A stretch of 64,000 bases of DNA from QFNR01 sp043842855 (GCA_043842855.1 JBBPJF010000003.1:261119-325118), one strand, 5' to 3'; positions 46,643 to 56,722 are shown, counted from the stretch's first letter. The notes: a model not told the origin generated them from the letters alone. Program-made: numbers and translations.

Positions 46643-46800
46643 AACCCTATATCCTTAAAATAAGTTTTAGTCGCTAAGCCCCGTGAAGTATGGGGCTGAT
46701 TTAAATAGTAGCACGAAGCCCAGGCCTTGATCTCCAATTGCAGCATAAAGTCAATAATATTTTTTAACTCATTGATTGATAAAATTTTATCACTCGCCAT
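46639..46800 (-). CDS. Hidden 53-residue protein in the YbjN-like operon
   Basis: ATG at 46798-46800, six bases after the preceding stop; TGA at 46639-46641 overlaps the next ATG as ATGA. Product begins MASDKILSINELKNIIDFML and is helical at first, then has WASCYYL and a basic tail. No family recognised. It has no ribosome site of its own, so translation would rely on coupling. The exact fit between two coupled genes is the main support. It may be a shortened relative of its neighbours or a partner of them. Confidence 0.5.
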   Translation of the reverse strand: MASDKILSINELKNIIDFMLQLEIKAWASCYYLNQPHTSRGLATKTYFKDIGL

Positions 46801-46806
46801 AAAAGG

Positions 46807-47232
46807 TTAATTGAGGCGTTGTAACATGTCTGGAATATAACGTATTATCCATGCTAAATAATTTTGCAATATTTTCGGTTCAAAGCGATCATCTTGGGCG
46901 ACATAAATCATCTCTAAAGCAATCGTCCTAGTAGCTACATCATAGTAAAACTTAAATAACGGGTAGTTACAGTTGAGTTGATTAATGGTTGAAAGTAAAT
47001 TATCCATATCAAGCGGTAGACAAACGGCCCATTCCTTAAGATTAACCCGTAGTAGAATGTTCTGTGTATCATCCATTAGTACTAGACATTTGAGCGAAAG
47101 ATCTTCTCCTACTTTTATGTAGGCATAAAATAATGTAGTATGCCTAGCGTCTTGAAGCTCCTTTAGAGCAAATTCTCCCTCGTTAAAATTTGTTTGCATA
47201 TAATTCATGAATTGTTGGGCTTTTTTATTCAT
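46807..47232 (-). CDS. YbjN-like protein, paralogue 2
   Basis: 141 residues from the ATG at 47232, chosen because all three paralogues then begin MNKKA and GGGAA lies upstream. An earlier ATG at 47247 overlaps the previous stop as TAATG. C-terminal LFKFYYDVATRTIALEMIYV and FEPKILQNYLAWIIRYIPDML follow the family pattern. Similarity to paralogues 1 and 3 is mostly in that C-terminal half, so the duplications are old. Confidence 0.68.
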   Translation of the reverse strand: MNKKAQQFMNYMQTNFNEGEFALKELQDARHTTLFYAYIKVGEDLSLKCLVLMDDTQNILLRVNLKEWAVCLPLDMDNLLSTINQLNCNYPLFKFYYDVATRTIALEMIYVAQDDRFEPKILQNYLAWIIRYIPDMLQRLN

Positions 47233-47246
47233 TTTTGTATTTCCCA

Positions 47247-47690
47247 TTAGTGACTTAATACATGGCCTTGAAAAACCACAGCGTAAACTGTTTTTGCCTC
47301 GCGGTTAATAATTCCTAACATAAAATGAATGAGATTCGGATCGAATAGTTCGTCAGAAGTAGCATTGATCCAATCCATTAATACTCCCTTCTTTTCGTCT
47401 AGAAAAAACTTAAAGCTCTTATAATTGAGGTTAAGTTCATTAATCAATCTAAGTAGCTTTTTCGTGTCTTGCGACTCGCAACACTCTGGAGAGCCTATCC
47501 ATACTCTAATAAGGGTCGGAAGCCCCTCCTCTAAGATGACCGCCAATTTAAGCCTTCTTGCTTCAATTTCCACTGAACTAGTGAAAAGGACAAAATTTCT
47601 TGTATCTTGATAGTGCTCAGAAACATGAAAAGCCTTCTGTAGATTATTATCATGGATAAATAGCTGAAAAAGCTCTGCTTTTTTATTCAT
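47247..47690 (-). CDS. YbjN-like protein, paralogue 1
   Basis: 147 residues, first gene of the operon, with AGAGG about seven bases before the ATG. MNKKAELFQLFIHDNNL at the start; SFKFFLDEKKGVLMDWINA and FDPNLIHFMLGIINREAKTVY in the C-terminal half. A short divergent tail (FQGHVLSH) replaces the usual end. Adjacent to and divergent from gshA. Confidence 0.68.
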   Translation of the reverse strand: MNKKAELFQLFIHDNNLQKAFHVSEHYQDTRNFVLFTSSVEIEARRLKLAVILEEGLPTLIRVWIGSPECCESQDTKKLLRLINELNLNYKSFKFFLDEKKGVLMDWINATSDELFDPNLIHFMLGIINREAKTVYAVVFQGHVLSH

Positions 47691-47863
47691 TCATGCCTCT
47701 TCGAATATCGGTAGTCGATGACCAAAAATTCTACCTTAATGTACTTAGAATTTAAACTACCTTAAGTTCAGGTCCCGTAGATAAAATTTTCAATGAGTTA
47801 TGCCTAGGCTTCAACTATAAATTAACTTACAATCTTTCCTCCATATTGTTAAGGGTATTGGAA

Positions 47864-49195
47864 ATGACTTTCTGTGTATCTGTAAACCAGCAAACCCCAC
47901 TAGAAGCTCAATTAATTAACAAAAAAACTGCAATAGAAAGTTGGCTAAGGAAGAAATGGCTCACGCATAACCCGCCATTTTATGGTTCAGTAGATCTCAG
48001 AAATGCTGCTTATAAAATGGCCCCTATCGATATGAATTTATTCCCAGGTGGCTTCAACCACCTTAATTCTAATTTCCTCACAGCAGCCGTCATTTCTGCA
48101 CAGGAAGCCATATGCAGAATACGGCCAGAAGTCCATTCTATCCTCCTTATCCCTGAAAACCATACACGTAATCTTTTCTACTTAGAGAATATTCATGCAC
48201 TAAGGCAAATACTTTTAAAGGCTGGATTTGAAGTACGTATTGCTTCACTTAATCCTCTTATTAAACAAAATACCATTATTCATACTGTAGGGGGGCATCA
48301 ACTTACTTTAGAACCCCTCATTCGCAAGGGCGATCGTATTGTACTAGAGGATGGGTTTACCCCCTGCATTATCCTTCTTAATAATGATCTTTCTGCTGGA
48401 ATCCCAGAGATTCTATTGAATCTCAAACAACCCATCACACCTCCTGTATTTGCCGGGTGGACTGTGAGAACTAAATCTAAACACTTTGAAATTTTTGATA
48501 CGGTGATTCAAGAACTTTGTTCGGAAATTCAGTTTGATACTTGGCTCCTCAATGCTTACTTTGATGTTTGTTATGGCTTGAGTTTTAAACACCCCCAATC
48601 CCACCAAGAACTTAGTGATAAAGTGTCTGATCTTTTAAAGCGTATTCAATTGAAATACAGGGCATACGGCATTCGGGAAAAGCCCTTCGTTATTATGAAA
48701 GCTAATTCCGGTACTTATGGCATGGGAGTGATGACTGTGCGAGCCCCTGAAGATGTCCTTAATCTTAATCGAAAAAATAGAAATAAGATGGCAACAGTCA
48801 AAGAAGGACTAGCCGTACATGACGTAATTTTACAGGAAGGGGTCTATTCTTATGAAAATATTGACGGTGCTGTTGCAGAACCTGTAGTATACATGATGGA
48901 TCGCTTTGTTATCGGAGGGTTTTATCGCTCTCATAAAGGGCGCTCTAATGATGAAAACCTCAATGCTTCAGGCATGCAATTCATCCAATTGGGAGAAGAT
49001 ATTTCTAATGTCCTTTCTTCCAATGATTGGTTTGATCCACATCACCATTTTAAACAATGGGAAGCGCCAGCCTTACCATCCCATAATGAACCTCTTAGTC
49101 ATAGAAGTGATCGTTTTTATCTATATGGGCTCTTAGCACGCTTATCATTGCTGGCAGCTTCCATCGAAATAGAACAGTCACCCTCGGCCCCCTGA
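47864..49195 (+). CDS. gshA: Glutamate--cysteine ligase, GCS3 type
   Basis: First enzyme of glutathione synthesis. 443 residues from the ATG at 47864 (AAGGG nine bases upstream). Family features: VDLRNAAYKMAPIDMNLFPGGFNHL near the N-terminus, KPFVIMKANSGTYGMGVMTV (ATP-grasp-like) and AEPVVYMMDRFVIGGFYR. This form is the one found in many betaproteobacteria and differs from the E. coli GshA family. No gshB follows; instead the stop overlaps recO as TGATG. Confidence 0.9.
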   Translation: MTFCVSVNQQTPLEAQLINKKTAIESWLRKKWLTHNPPFYGSVDLRNAAYKMAPIDMNLFPGGFNHLNSNFLTAAVISAQEAICRIRPEVHSILLIPENHTRNLFYLENIHALRQILLKAGFEVRIASLNPLIKQNTIIHTVGGHQLTLEPLIRKGDRIVLEDGFTPCIILLNNDLSAGIPEILLNLKQPITPPVFAGWTVRTKSKHFEIFDTVIQELCSEIQFDTWLLNAYFDVCYGLSFKHPQSHQELSDKVSDLLKRIQLKYRAYGIREKPFVIMKANSGTYGMGVMTVRAPEDVLNLNRKNRNKMATVKEGLAVHDVILQEGVYSYENIDGAVAEPVVYMMDRFVIGGFYRSHKGRSNDENLNASGMQFIQLGEDISNVLSSNDWFDPHHHFKQWEAPALPSHNEPLSHRSDRFYLYGLLARLSLLAASIEIEQSPSAP

Positions 49196-49926
49196 TGTCC
49201 TCTTCATACACAAATACTGTTGACCATGAACTAGGCTTTATTTTAGAACTCAGGCCCTGGAAAGAGACTAGTCTGCGTGTAGATGCCTTTACCCAATCCT
49301 ATGGTCGAAAAACTCTAATTGCAAGAGGCGCTAGAAGAGCCACCTCTCTCCTGCGAGGGAATCTAATCCATTTTGTACCACTTAGCCTATCATGGTTTGG
49401 AAAGGGAAGCTTATTAACCCTACATCAGAGCCAATGGGTGGGCGGATACCCCTTGCCAAAAGATTTAGCTATGCTGAGCGCATGGTATGTTAATGAACTG
49501 TTATTTAAGCTCCTACCTTTAGATGACCCTTACCCAAAACTCTTCCTCTCTGTAAAACAGACTATGCATGACTTGGCTACCCAAAAAGAGGTAGGCATTA
49601 GTCTAAGAAAATTCGAATGGTGTTTATTAAAGGAATTAGGTCTAGCTCCATCCCTTAAGCAAGATAGCGAGGATCAACCCATTCAAGCTAATAAACGTTA
49701 TTGGGTTCAACTCGAACGCAATCTAGAGCCCGTTGAAAAACAAGTAGCTACAACCCATCAGTTATCCATAAGCGGACGCACACTAATAAATATTGAACAA
49801 GACAACTATGCCGATGAAATCACTAAGCTAGAATCCAAAGCCTTTTTCCAATTTCTTATTGAGGGTTATATACCTAAAAATATTCTTATAACCAGCCGAA
49901 TTTTAAGACAGTTGTTTGAATTTTAG
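49195..49926 (+). CDS. recO: DNA repair protein RecO
   Basis: Mediator that loads RecA on SSB-coated DNA with RecR. 243 residues: OB-fold N-terminus (GFILELRPWKETSLRVDAFTQ, ARGARR) and a helical C-terminal domain with FEWCLLKELGLAP. The zinc cysteines found in some RecO proteins are absent. TGATG overlap with gshA; pdxJ follows, a common order. Confidence 0.9.
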   Translation: MSSSYTNTVDHELGFILELRPWKETSLRVDAFTQSYGRKTLIARGARRATSLLRGNLIHFVPLSLSWFGKGSLLTLHQSQWVGGYPLPKDLAMLSAWYVNELLFKLLPLDDPYPKLFLSVKQTMHDLATQKEVGISLRKFEWCLLKELGLAPSLKQDSEDQPIQANKRYWVQLERNLEPVEKQVATTHQLSISGRTLINIEQDNYADEITKLESKAFFQFLIEGYIPKNILITSRILRQLFEF

Positions 49927-50012
49927 AAAACATATAGATTACCTTAATTTTGAAGCCTTCATGCTAAAATGAGCCCTCAGTTTTCCTATATTATCTCCTG
50001 AAAGTATATCTT

Positions 50013-50741
50013 ATGTTGTTAGGCGTCAACATCGATCATGTGGCCACTCTCAGAAATGCCAGAGGTACCCTGTATCCTTCCCCTTTGGAAGCAGCCCTAG
50101 TTGCTCAAACTGCAGGAGCAGATTTTATTACGATGCACCTTCGAGAAGACAGAAGACATATTAAAGATGAAGATGTACTCGCTGTCAGAAAGCATCTTCA
50201 TACCAGACTAAATTTAGAAATGGCTTTAACCGAAGAGATGTTAGAGCATGCTTTGACAGTCCATCCAGAAGAAGTATGTATTGTCCCTGAAAGACGTCTA
50301 GAACTCACTACTGAGGGAGGCCTAGATCTCGTACAACATTTTCAACGTGTAGAGCATTTTGTTTCTACTCTTACACAAGCTGATATTCGAGTTTCTCTTT
50401 TTGTTGACCCGGATGCGCAGCAAATTGAAGCCGCTTCTGCGCTAGGAGCATCCATACTGGAATTGCACACAGGGGCTTATGCTGAGGCTCAGCACCTTAG
50501 CTTGGTTCAAAAAGAATTACAACGTATCGAAAAGGCAGCGTATTTGGCTTCCGAGTTGGGTATTTCTGTCCATGCAGGCCATGGTTTAAATTACCACAAC
50601 GTTGTCCCTATTGCGAAAATCCCCCCCATAGTGGAACTCAACATAGGACACAGTTTGATTTCTCAGGCACTTTTTACCGGTCTAGCTCAGGCAGTGCGTG
50701 ACATGAAGAAGCTCCTCTATCAGGCAAGAAGCTTTCCTTAA
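50013..50741 (+). CDS. pdxJ: Pyridoxine 5'-phosphate synthase
   Basis: Condenses deoxyxylulose 5-phosphate (from Dxs) with 3-amino-1-hydroxyacetone phosphate to make pyridoxine phosphate. 242 residues. GVNIDHVATLRNARG at the N-terminus, ITMHLREDRRHIKDEDV, and VHAGHGLNYHNV with NIGHSLI near the C-terminus. Usual partner acpS does not follow. Confidence 0.96.
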   Translation: MLLGVNIDHVATLRNARGTLYPSPLEAALVAQTAGADFITMHLREDRRHIKDEDVLAVRKHLHTRLNLEMALTEEMLEHALTVHPEEVCIVPERRLELTTEGGLDLVQHFQRVEHFVSTLTQADIRVSLFVDPDAQQIEAASALGASILELHTGAYAEAQHLSLVQKELQRIEKAAYLASELGISVHAGHGLNYHNVVPIAKIPPIVELNIGHSLISQALFTGLAQAVRDMKKLLYQARSFP

Positions 50742-51125
50742 CTTTTAACTTTTTTCTATTCATACTCCTGTTCTAAATGTAGCTCTGGTATTTTACTCTA
50801 CCACCTTCGGCTTCTACTCTTACTACTTAGATTCTTCATCTGTAGTCTTTCCGTACTTAGAAAATTTAGACCAGTAGAGTAGCACCCGCAAAACGGGCTA
50901 AACACCAGGCCGATAGTTAAGAACTTGCACTTGATAGACTTATAAAGTTAGTCTTTTTGCCCCACGCTTCTAGCGGCGCCAGAAACATTGAGTCACAAGC
51001 CATAACTTAATAATACTTAGCGGTTGGCAAGCAAAGATAAATGTGCCGCCCTTGGATATGCAAAAGCCCCTAGTGAGCCAAATAAGAAACACGAGGGAAG
51101 GGACAAATTAAAAAGTTAGGCATGT
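50742..51125. other. Spacer of about 0.38 kb
   Basis: Between two convergent genes. Nothing recognisable; no clear acpS remnant and no strong terminator hairpin. Confidence 0.4.
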
Positions 51126-51770
51126 TTAAGCTGTTCCATATTGTTCTCTATAAGCCTGAATTTTTTCTTGATAGGACTGAAGCTGAGGATTATTTTGCAC
51201 CAATCGCAATAAGTCCTCCAGATTGGCAATAGCTGTTACTGTTAAACCATAATCGTCCTGAATTTCTTCAATAGCTGAACGTTTTTGATGGTAACCTTTT
51301 TCCATACGGTCTAATGCTACTAAAACTCCGCAAGGAGTAGCTCCCTGTTGTAGGCTTAATTCAATCGCTTGACGAATGGAACTCCCAGAAGAAATGACAT
51401 CGTCAATAATAAGAACGTTTCCCTTGAGAGGAGCACCCACTAACACACCCCCTTCGCCATGATCCTTGGCCTCTTTACGATTATAAGCAAATCGTTTATT
51501 GATGTTTTTTTGGTTCAAAGCTAAAACAGTAGCAGCTGCTAACACAATTCCTTTGTAAGCTGGGCCAAATAAAATATCAAATTTCAATTCTCTCTGTACA
51601 ATAGTCTGTGCATAAAAATTTGCTAAATGCTGGAGGCTATTTCCTTCACATAAGGAACCGGCATTGAAGAAGTAAGGAGAAAGTCGGCCAAACTTAGTGA
51701 TAAATTCACCAAACCGAAGAATATTTTGCTTAAGTGCAAATTGCAGAAACTTTTGCTGCAAATCTGACAT
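51126..51770 (-). CDS. pyrE: Orotate phosphoribosyltransferase
   Basis: Converts orotate and PRPP to OMP in pyrimidine synthesis. 214 residues. PRPP-binding VLIIDDVISSGSSIRQAI, the catalytic-loop AYNRKEAKDHGEGG and LFGPAYKGIVLA. ATG start. Divergent from the exonuclease III gene, with 58 bases between starts. Confidence 0.96.
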   Translation of the reverse strand: MSDLQQKFLQFALKQNILRFGEFITKFGRLSPYFFNAGSLCEGNSLQHLANFYAQTIVQRELKFDILFGPAYKGIVLAAATVLALNQKNINKRFAYNRKEAKDHGEGGVLVGAPLKGNVLIIDDVISSGSSIRQAIELSLQQGATPCGVLVALDRMEKGYHQKRSAIEEIQDDYGLTVTAIANLEDLLRLVQNNPQLQSYQEKIQAYREQYGTA

Positions 51771-51828
51771 GGCCCACCTTTTCTAGTAAAATCACCCGCA
51801 ATTCTATCATGGCAAACTGGGAAACGTG

Positions 51829-52602
51829 ATGGTAAAAGTCATAACCGTCAATGTTAATGGGCTCCGTTCCGCTGCTAAAAAGCACCTCTGGGATTATTTA
51901 GAAATAGAAAATGCTGATTTCATTTGCTTCCAAGAAATTAGAGCTAGCGAAAGTGATCTGTTAGACAGTGTAAAAAACCCCCTAGGGCTGCATCTTCTGT
52001 GGCATCAGGCAGAAAAAAAAGGCTATAGTGGAGTGGCTATTTATAGTAAAACCCCTCCTCAAAAGGTACAAATTGGAATTGGATGCCCAATAATTGATAG
52101 AGAAGCTCGCTACTTACGTGCGGATTTTGAACCATTTTCCATTGTGTCTTTATATCTTCCCTCCGGCACTGTCTCAGAGCAGCGACAAACTTTCAAATAT
52201 TGGTGTCTAGATTATTTCCTTCCTGAATTAAAGGAATTAATTAAACTTAAAAAAAAATTTCTCATAGCTGGTGATTGGAATATTGCGCATCAAAATATTG
52301 ACCTAAAAAATTGGAGAGCTAACCAAAAGCATTCTGGATTTTTACCTGAAGAACGAGCCTGGCTAAGCCAAGTATTACAACTAGGTTGGGTTGATGTTTG
52401 GAGGAAACTTTATCCAGACGTACCTGGTTATACCTGGTGGAGTAATCGGGGTAAAGCCTATGAAAAAGATGTGGGCTGGAGAATTGACTACCAAATAGCT
52501 AGTCCTGAACTCGGTGCTTTAGCCCAAAGTGCTTTTGTATACAAAGAAAAAAAGTTTTCTGATCACGCCCCCCTCGTTGTCAATTATGCATTGGAGCATT
52601 AA
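51829..52602 (+). CDS. xth: Exonuclease III family protein (paralogue 1)
   Basis: AP endonuclease/3' exonuclease of base excision repair. 257 residues from the ATG at 51829, with GGGAAA upstream. Active-site stretches ITVNVNGLRSAAKK, FQEIRA, AGDWNIAHQNIDL and FSDHAPLVV are all in place. Overlaps radA by one base (TAATG). A second member of the family is at 58600-59364. Confidence 0.92.
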   Translation: MVKVITVNVNGLRSAAKKHLWDYLEIENADFICFQEIRASESDLLDSVKNPLGLHLLWHQAEKKGYSGVAIYSKTPPQKVQIGIGCPIIDREARYLRADFEPFSIVSLYLPSGTVSEQRQTFKYWCLDYFLPELKELIKLKKKFLIAGDWNIAHQNIDLKNWRANQKHSGFLPEERAWLSQVLQLGWVDVWRKLYPDVPGYTWWSNRGKAYEKDVGWRIDYQIASPELGALAQSAFVYKEKKFSDHAPLVVNYALEH

Positions 52603-53972
52603 TGAATAAGTGTAAGACCTTACACCAATGTAGCGCTTGCGGAGGTACGACTTCAAAATGGCAAGGCCAATGTCCACATTGTGGTGCTTGGAATACTTTA
52701 TCCGAAGAGCTTATTCAAAAAAAAGCAAACTCAACTTTGCGTTTTCAATCCTGGGCGGCAGACCAAACTGGTATTCAATTATTATCAAACATTCAACCCA
52801 CATCTAACCATAGAATTCCTACGGGTATAAAAGAGTTAGATCAAGTTTTAGGCAATGGCCTTGTACCCGGAAGCATGACCCTCCTAGGGGGAGACCCTGG
52901 CATTGGTAAATCCACCCTGTTTTTACAAGTGATAGCTTCTTTGGCAGCACAAAATCATTCTGTTTTATATGTATCTGGAGAAGAGTCGGCGCACCAAATT
53001 TCTTTGCGTGCAAAAAGAATGAATTTACCTTCACAAAACATCCAGATTTTATCGGAAATTAGCCTCTGCTCTATCCTGAATGAATTAAAACAACTGAAAC
53101 CCGCTTTCGTAGTCATTGATTCTATTCAAACCATTTACTCTGACGAAATTAGTTCTAGCCCTGGATCCGTTTCCCAAGTACGTGAATGCACTGCCCAATT
53201 AACCCAGTTTGCTAAACAAACTGGTACGTCCATTTTATTAGTAGGGCACGTCACCAAAGATGGAAACATTGCTGGCCCCCGGGTATTGGAACATATGGTA
53301 GACACCGTATTATATTTTGAGGGAGATGCCCACTCTAATTTTAGGATGATCCGCTCTATCAAAAATCGTTTTGGTGCCAGCAATGAACTGGGTGTGTTTG
53401 CTATGTTAGAGTCTGGGCTTATAGGCGTTTCTAACCCATCAGCTATCTTTCTATCTTCCTATCAGGAAGACACCGTGGGCTCCTGTGTGCTAGTGACGCA
53501 AGAAGGGACCCGACCACTGTTAGTTGAGATCCAAGCCCTGATAGATGACGCTCAAGGTCTTCCGCCCAAACGCCTTACGGTGGGGTTAGATCAAAATCGG
53601 CTAGCTATGCTACTAGCCGTGCTTAACAAACACTCCCTACTCTCTTCTGCGACACAAAATATTTTTTTAAATGCGGTGGGGGGGATTAAAATCACAGAGC
53701 CTGCAGCAGATTTAGCAGTTACTTTAGCCATTTATTCTAGTTTTAAAGATCAACCACTTCAACAGAAAACTGTTGTTTTTGGAGAGATTGGGCTATCAGG
53801 AGAAATTAGACCAGTACAAAGAGGACAAGAACGCCTACGAGAAGCCGAAAAACTTGGTTTCACCCGTGCCATTATCCCCAAAGCTAATCGACCTAAATCT
53901 GCCACTCAATTTCCCCGTCTTTCTCTTCAGCCAGTTACTACTATAGAGGAAGCTATTGAAAGCTGTTTCTAA
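52602..53972 (+). CDS. radA: DNA repair protein RadA
   Basis: RecA-like branch-migration helicase. 456 residues. N-terminal zinc finger with Cys10, Cys13, Cys24 and Cys27; Walker A GGDPGIGKST at 96-105; the RadA-specific IKNRFGASNELGVF motif near residue 250; C-terminal Lon-protease-like domain (FLNAVGGIKITEPAADLA). Coupled to exonuclease III. Confidence 0.97.
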   Translation: MNKCKTLHQCSACGGTTSKWQGQCPHCGAWNTLSEELIQKKANSTLRFQSWAADQTGIQLLSNIQPTSNHRIPTGIKELDQVLGNGLVPGSMTLLGGDPGIGKSTLFLQVIASLAAQNHSVLYVSGEESAHQISLRAKRMNLPSQNIQILSEISLCSILNELKQLKPAFVVIDSIQTIYSDEISSSPGSVSQVRECTAQLTQFAKQTGTSILLVGHVTKDGNIAGPRVLEHMVDTVLYFEGDAHSNFRMIRSIKNRFGASNELGVFAMLESGLIGVSNPSAIFLSSYQEDTVGSCVLVTQEGTRPLLVEIQALIDDAQGLPPKRLTVGLDQNRLAMLLAVLNKHSLLSSATQNIFLNAVGGIKITEPAADLAVTLAIYSSFKDQPLQQKTVVFGEIGLSGEIRPVQRGQERLREAEKLGFTRAIIPKANRPKSATQFPRLSLQPVTTIEEAIESCF

Positions 53973-54041
53973 GCTAAGTTTATGGGTTTGATTTGTAAAA
54001 CTTTGACGACATGCCACACAGCTCACTCCGAGCTATCCGTT

Positions 54042-55106
54042 TTAGCACACTACTTGTTTTAATTCACCACGCGCATAATAACTAGCCATTTTTTCCAATG
54101 ATATAGGCTTAATTTTTGCTGCTTGACCTTCACATCCAAATGCCTGATAACGTGCTAGGCAGATCTGCTTCATAGCTTCTTTAGCCACACCCAAGTATTT
54201 CCTCGGATCAAATTCCGCGGGATTTTCTCCCATAAAGCGACGAATAGCGCCCGTACTCGCCAACCGTAAATCAGTATCTATATTGACTTTTCGGACGCCA
54301 TTTCTAATTCCCTCGACGATCTCTTCTACTGGCACTCCATAGGTTTCAGGAATTTTTCCTCCATACTGATTGATGACCTGCAGCCATTCCTGAGGCACGG
54401 AACTCGAACCATGCATGACCAAATGAGTGTTAGGTAGTCTTGCATGAATATCCTTGATTCGATCAATTCTTAAAATGTTACCATCAGGTTGACGTGAAAA
54501 CTTATAAGCCCCATGGCTAGTACCAATTGCTATCGCCAGAGCGTCTAGACCCGTATCCTTTACGAACTTAGCGGCTTCTTCTACATCGGTAAGCAGTTTA
54601 TCTCTAGATACCTCTCCTTCGGCACCCACCCCATCTTCTTCACCCGCCAATCCGGTTTCCAGGTTGCCGATACAGCCAATTTCTCCCTCAACTGATACTC
54701 CACAAGCATGAGCAAATTGAACAACTGTCCGTGTTACTTCTACATTGTACTCATAGGTAGCAGGCGTTTTAGCGTCCTCAAGTAAACTTCCATCCATCAT
54801 TACTGAACTAAAACCCAACTGTATAGCTTGTTGACATACTGCTGGTGAAGCCCCATGATCCTGGTGCATGACTAATGGGATATGAGGAAACTCTTCTAGG
54901 GCCGCCTTAATCAGGTGAGACAGGAATCCTGGTCCTGCATATTTTCTTGCTCCAGCACTAGCTTGAACAATTACCGGTGCACTTACCTGGTCGGCTGCTT
55001 CCATAATAGCTCGAATTTGCTCAAGGTTGTTGACATTGAATGCGGGCAGCCCATAGGAATTCTCCGCTGCATGATCCAGCAACTGTCGCATTGACACTAA
55101 AGCCAT
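54042..55106 (-). CDS. fba: Fructose-bisphosphate aldolase, class II
   Basis: Zinc aldolase of glycolysis/gluconeogenesis. 354 residues, the longer form typical of betaproteobacteria. MALVSMRQLLDHAAENSYG start, zinc-binding VMHQDHGAS, EGEIGCIGNLE, AIGTSHGAYKF and HGSSSVP. ATG start. Convergent with radA across a 69-base gap. Confidence 0.96.
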   Translation of the reverse strand: MALVSMRQLLDHAAENSYGLPAFNVNNLEQIRAIMEAADQVSAPVIVQASAGARKYAGPGFLSHLIKAALEEFPHIPLVMHQDHGASPAVCQQAIQLGFSSVMMDGSLLEDAKTPATYEYNVEVTRTVVQFAHACGVSVEGEIGCIGNLETGLAGEEDGVGAEGEVSRDKLLTDVEEAAKFVKDTGLDALAIAIGTSHGAYKFSRQPDGNILRIDRIKDIHARLPNTHLVMHGSSSVPQEWLQVINQYGGKIPETYGVPVEEIVEGIRNGVRKVNIDTDLRLASTGAIRRFMGENPAEFDPRKYLGVAKEAMKQICLARYQAFGCEGQAAKIKPISLEKMASYYARGELKQVVC

Positions 55107-55244
55107 AACCCTCTCTCCTCACACTGTCCAAATTTCGCATTATATCCTATTGAACTGGATACCTAAACAGGGCTTGCTATCGGGGATAGCTACCCTATAG
55201 CATTAACTTAGCCAAAAGGTCCTTTGAAATACGATGGTTATAAA

Positions 55245-55910
55245 CTAGCAGATTTGCCAGTTAATAGGTAACTCCCCATGTTGCGCTAAAAATTGGTTAG
55301 CTCGAGAAAAATGACGACATCCGAAAAAACCGCGATGTGCAGATAAGGGGGAGGGATGAGGTGCCTTTAATACCAGGTGTTTTTCGGTATCTATTAAAGC
55401 TTCTTTAGTGCGCGCTGACGCGCCCCACAATAAAAATACAACGTGCTCCCTATGTTGGCTGATTGTTTGAATAACCTGATTAGTAAACTGCTGCCAACCT
55501 AGCATTTGATGCGACTGAGGAGCACCTGCCCTCACCGTCAATATTGTATTCAATAAAAATACACCTTGCTGAGCCCAACTTTTCAGGCAACCATGTTCAG
55601 GAATTTTAAAGCCAGGAATATCATTTTTCAATTCCTGATAAATATTTTGTAAAGAAGGCGGAATCCTTACCTGAGGCTGAACTGAAAAAGCTAAACCATG
55701 TGCTTGTCCTGCCCCATGGTACGGATCTTGGCCTAAGATGACCACCTTTACCTGATCAAAATTGGTTAGTTTGAAAGCTTCAAAAGTCTCTGGGGCAGCA
55801 GGATAAACGGAAGTTTTCTCACGTTCTAATGCCACTGCCTTTAAGAGAGATTGAAAATAATGCTCTTGCTTAATATGTCCGATAGCTTCTGCCCAAGTGT
55901 TCAAACTCAT
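55245..55910 (-). CDS. ung: Uracil-DNA glycosylase
   Basis: Removes uracil from DNA. 221 residues from the ATG at 55910 (AAAGG eight bases upstream). Water-activating loop GQDPYHG at residues 60-66, then SLQNIYQELKND, FLLWGA and the leucine/minor-groove loop APHPSPLSAHRGF. Stand-alone gene. Confidence 0.96.
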   Translation of the reverse strand: MSLNTWAEAIGHIKQEHYFQSLLKAVALEREKTSVYPAAPETFEAFKLTNFDQVKVVILGQDPYHGAGQAHGLAFSVQPQVRIPPSLQNIYQELKNDIPGFKIPEHGCLKSWAQQGVFLLNTILTVRAGAPQSHQMLGWQQFTNQVIQTISQHREHVVFLLWGASARTKEALIDTEKHLVLKAPHPSPLSAHRGFFGCRHFSRANQFLAQHGELPINWQIC

Positions 55911-56579
55911 CCCTGTAGCCTTTTCCAAGATTAGCACTTACCACTTTATCCTCATCAGTGATATACGCTCAGTGTTGATTAGCAGTTACTCAAAGAAAGC
56001 ACATTGTATACTTTTTCTGTCAATTGCTCAGCTAAGCTTTGAATTAACCAGTCAGCCAAACTAAAAAATTAATTTAAGCAACATTACCCATGTGTAAAAG
56101 TTTAACTGTTATCTACTAAAGCTTAAGAAAAATTTCTCCGCTTCTAGGGTGAAAACGAGTATTAGGTTTTAGCCTATTGCTCTAAGTTGCCAACTTAGCC
56201 TACCAACTCGTGGATAATTCCTCCTTTATCAAATTGACTAAAACCTGCCGCAAATTACTAGCTCAGTCCATTCGGAAATTTCCTAAATGTAAGTGTGAGC
56301 ATTTAACTATTCTCATTCATTATTATCTTTCTAACCAAACAAAGACCAGGGCCACTCTAAACTACAGAAACCCGAATAAGATCACTACATTTATCTAGGA
56401 AGAAGCTCTTACCTATAGCGCATAATAGATTGGAAGAGGTTAGACGCCCTCTCCCAAAAGGCACCAAGTACCCATTCTATCGACTGATAGAGGGCAAGCG
56501 AAAACTCCTTCGGATCCAGACACCGAGACTAAGACCCAACACAAAAGGATCACGCGTTAGTAAAAGAAATCATATGGAA
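55911..56579. other. Spacer of about 0.67 kb
   Basis: No supported gene. A 62-codon frame at 56210-56398 has no ribosome site or family likeness. The repeats GCCCTCT and AGAGGGC (within 56442-56495) could pair across a ~40-base loop downstream of tRNA-Ala, possibly a terminator or processing structure. Confidence 0.35.
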
Positions 56580-56655
<76 letters not shown>

Positions 56656-56693
56656 ACTTTAAAGACAATAACATCCTCAAAGAGCAGGGCGCC

Positions 56694-56722
56694 ATTTTAC
56701 TGAAGTTCCAGAAGAGATTCAA
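56694..56722 (-). promoter_or_regulatory. Promoter of tRNA-Ala
   Basis: On the minus strand TTGAAT (56717-56722) and TAAAAT (56694-56699) are 17 bases apart. They are followed at once by GGCGCCC, the G/C-rich discriminator typical of growth-rate-controlled stable-RNA promoters. Start would fall about 30 bases before the mature tRNA. Confidence 0.65.
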
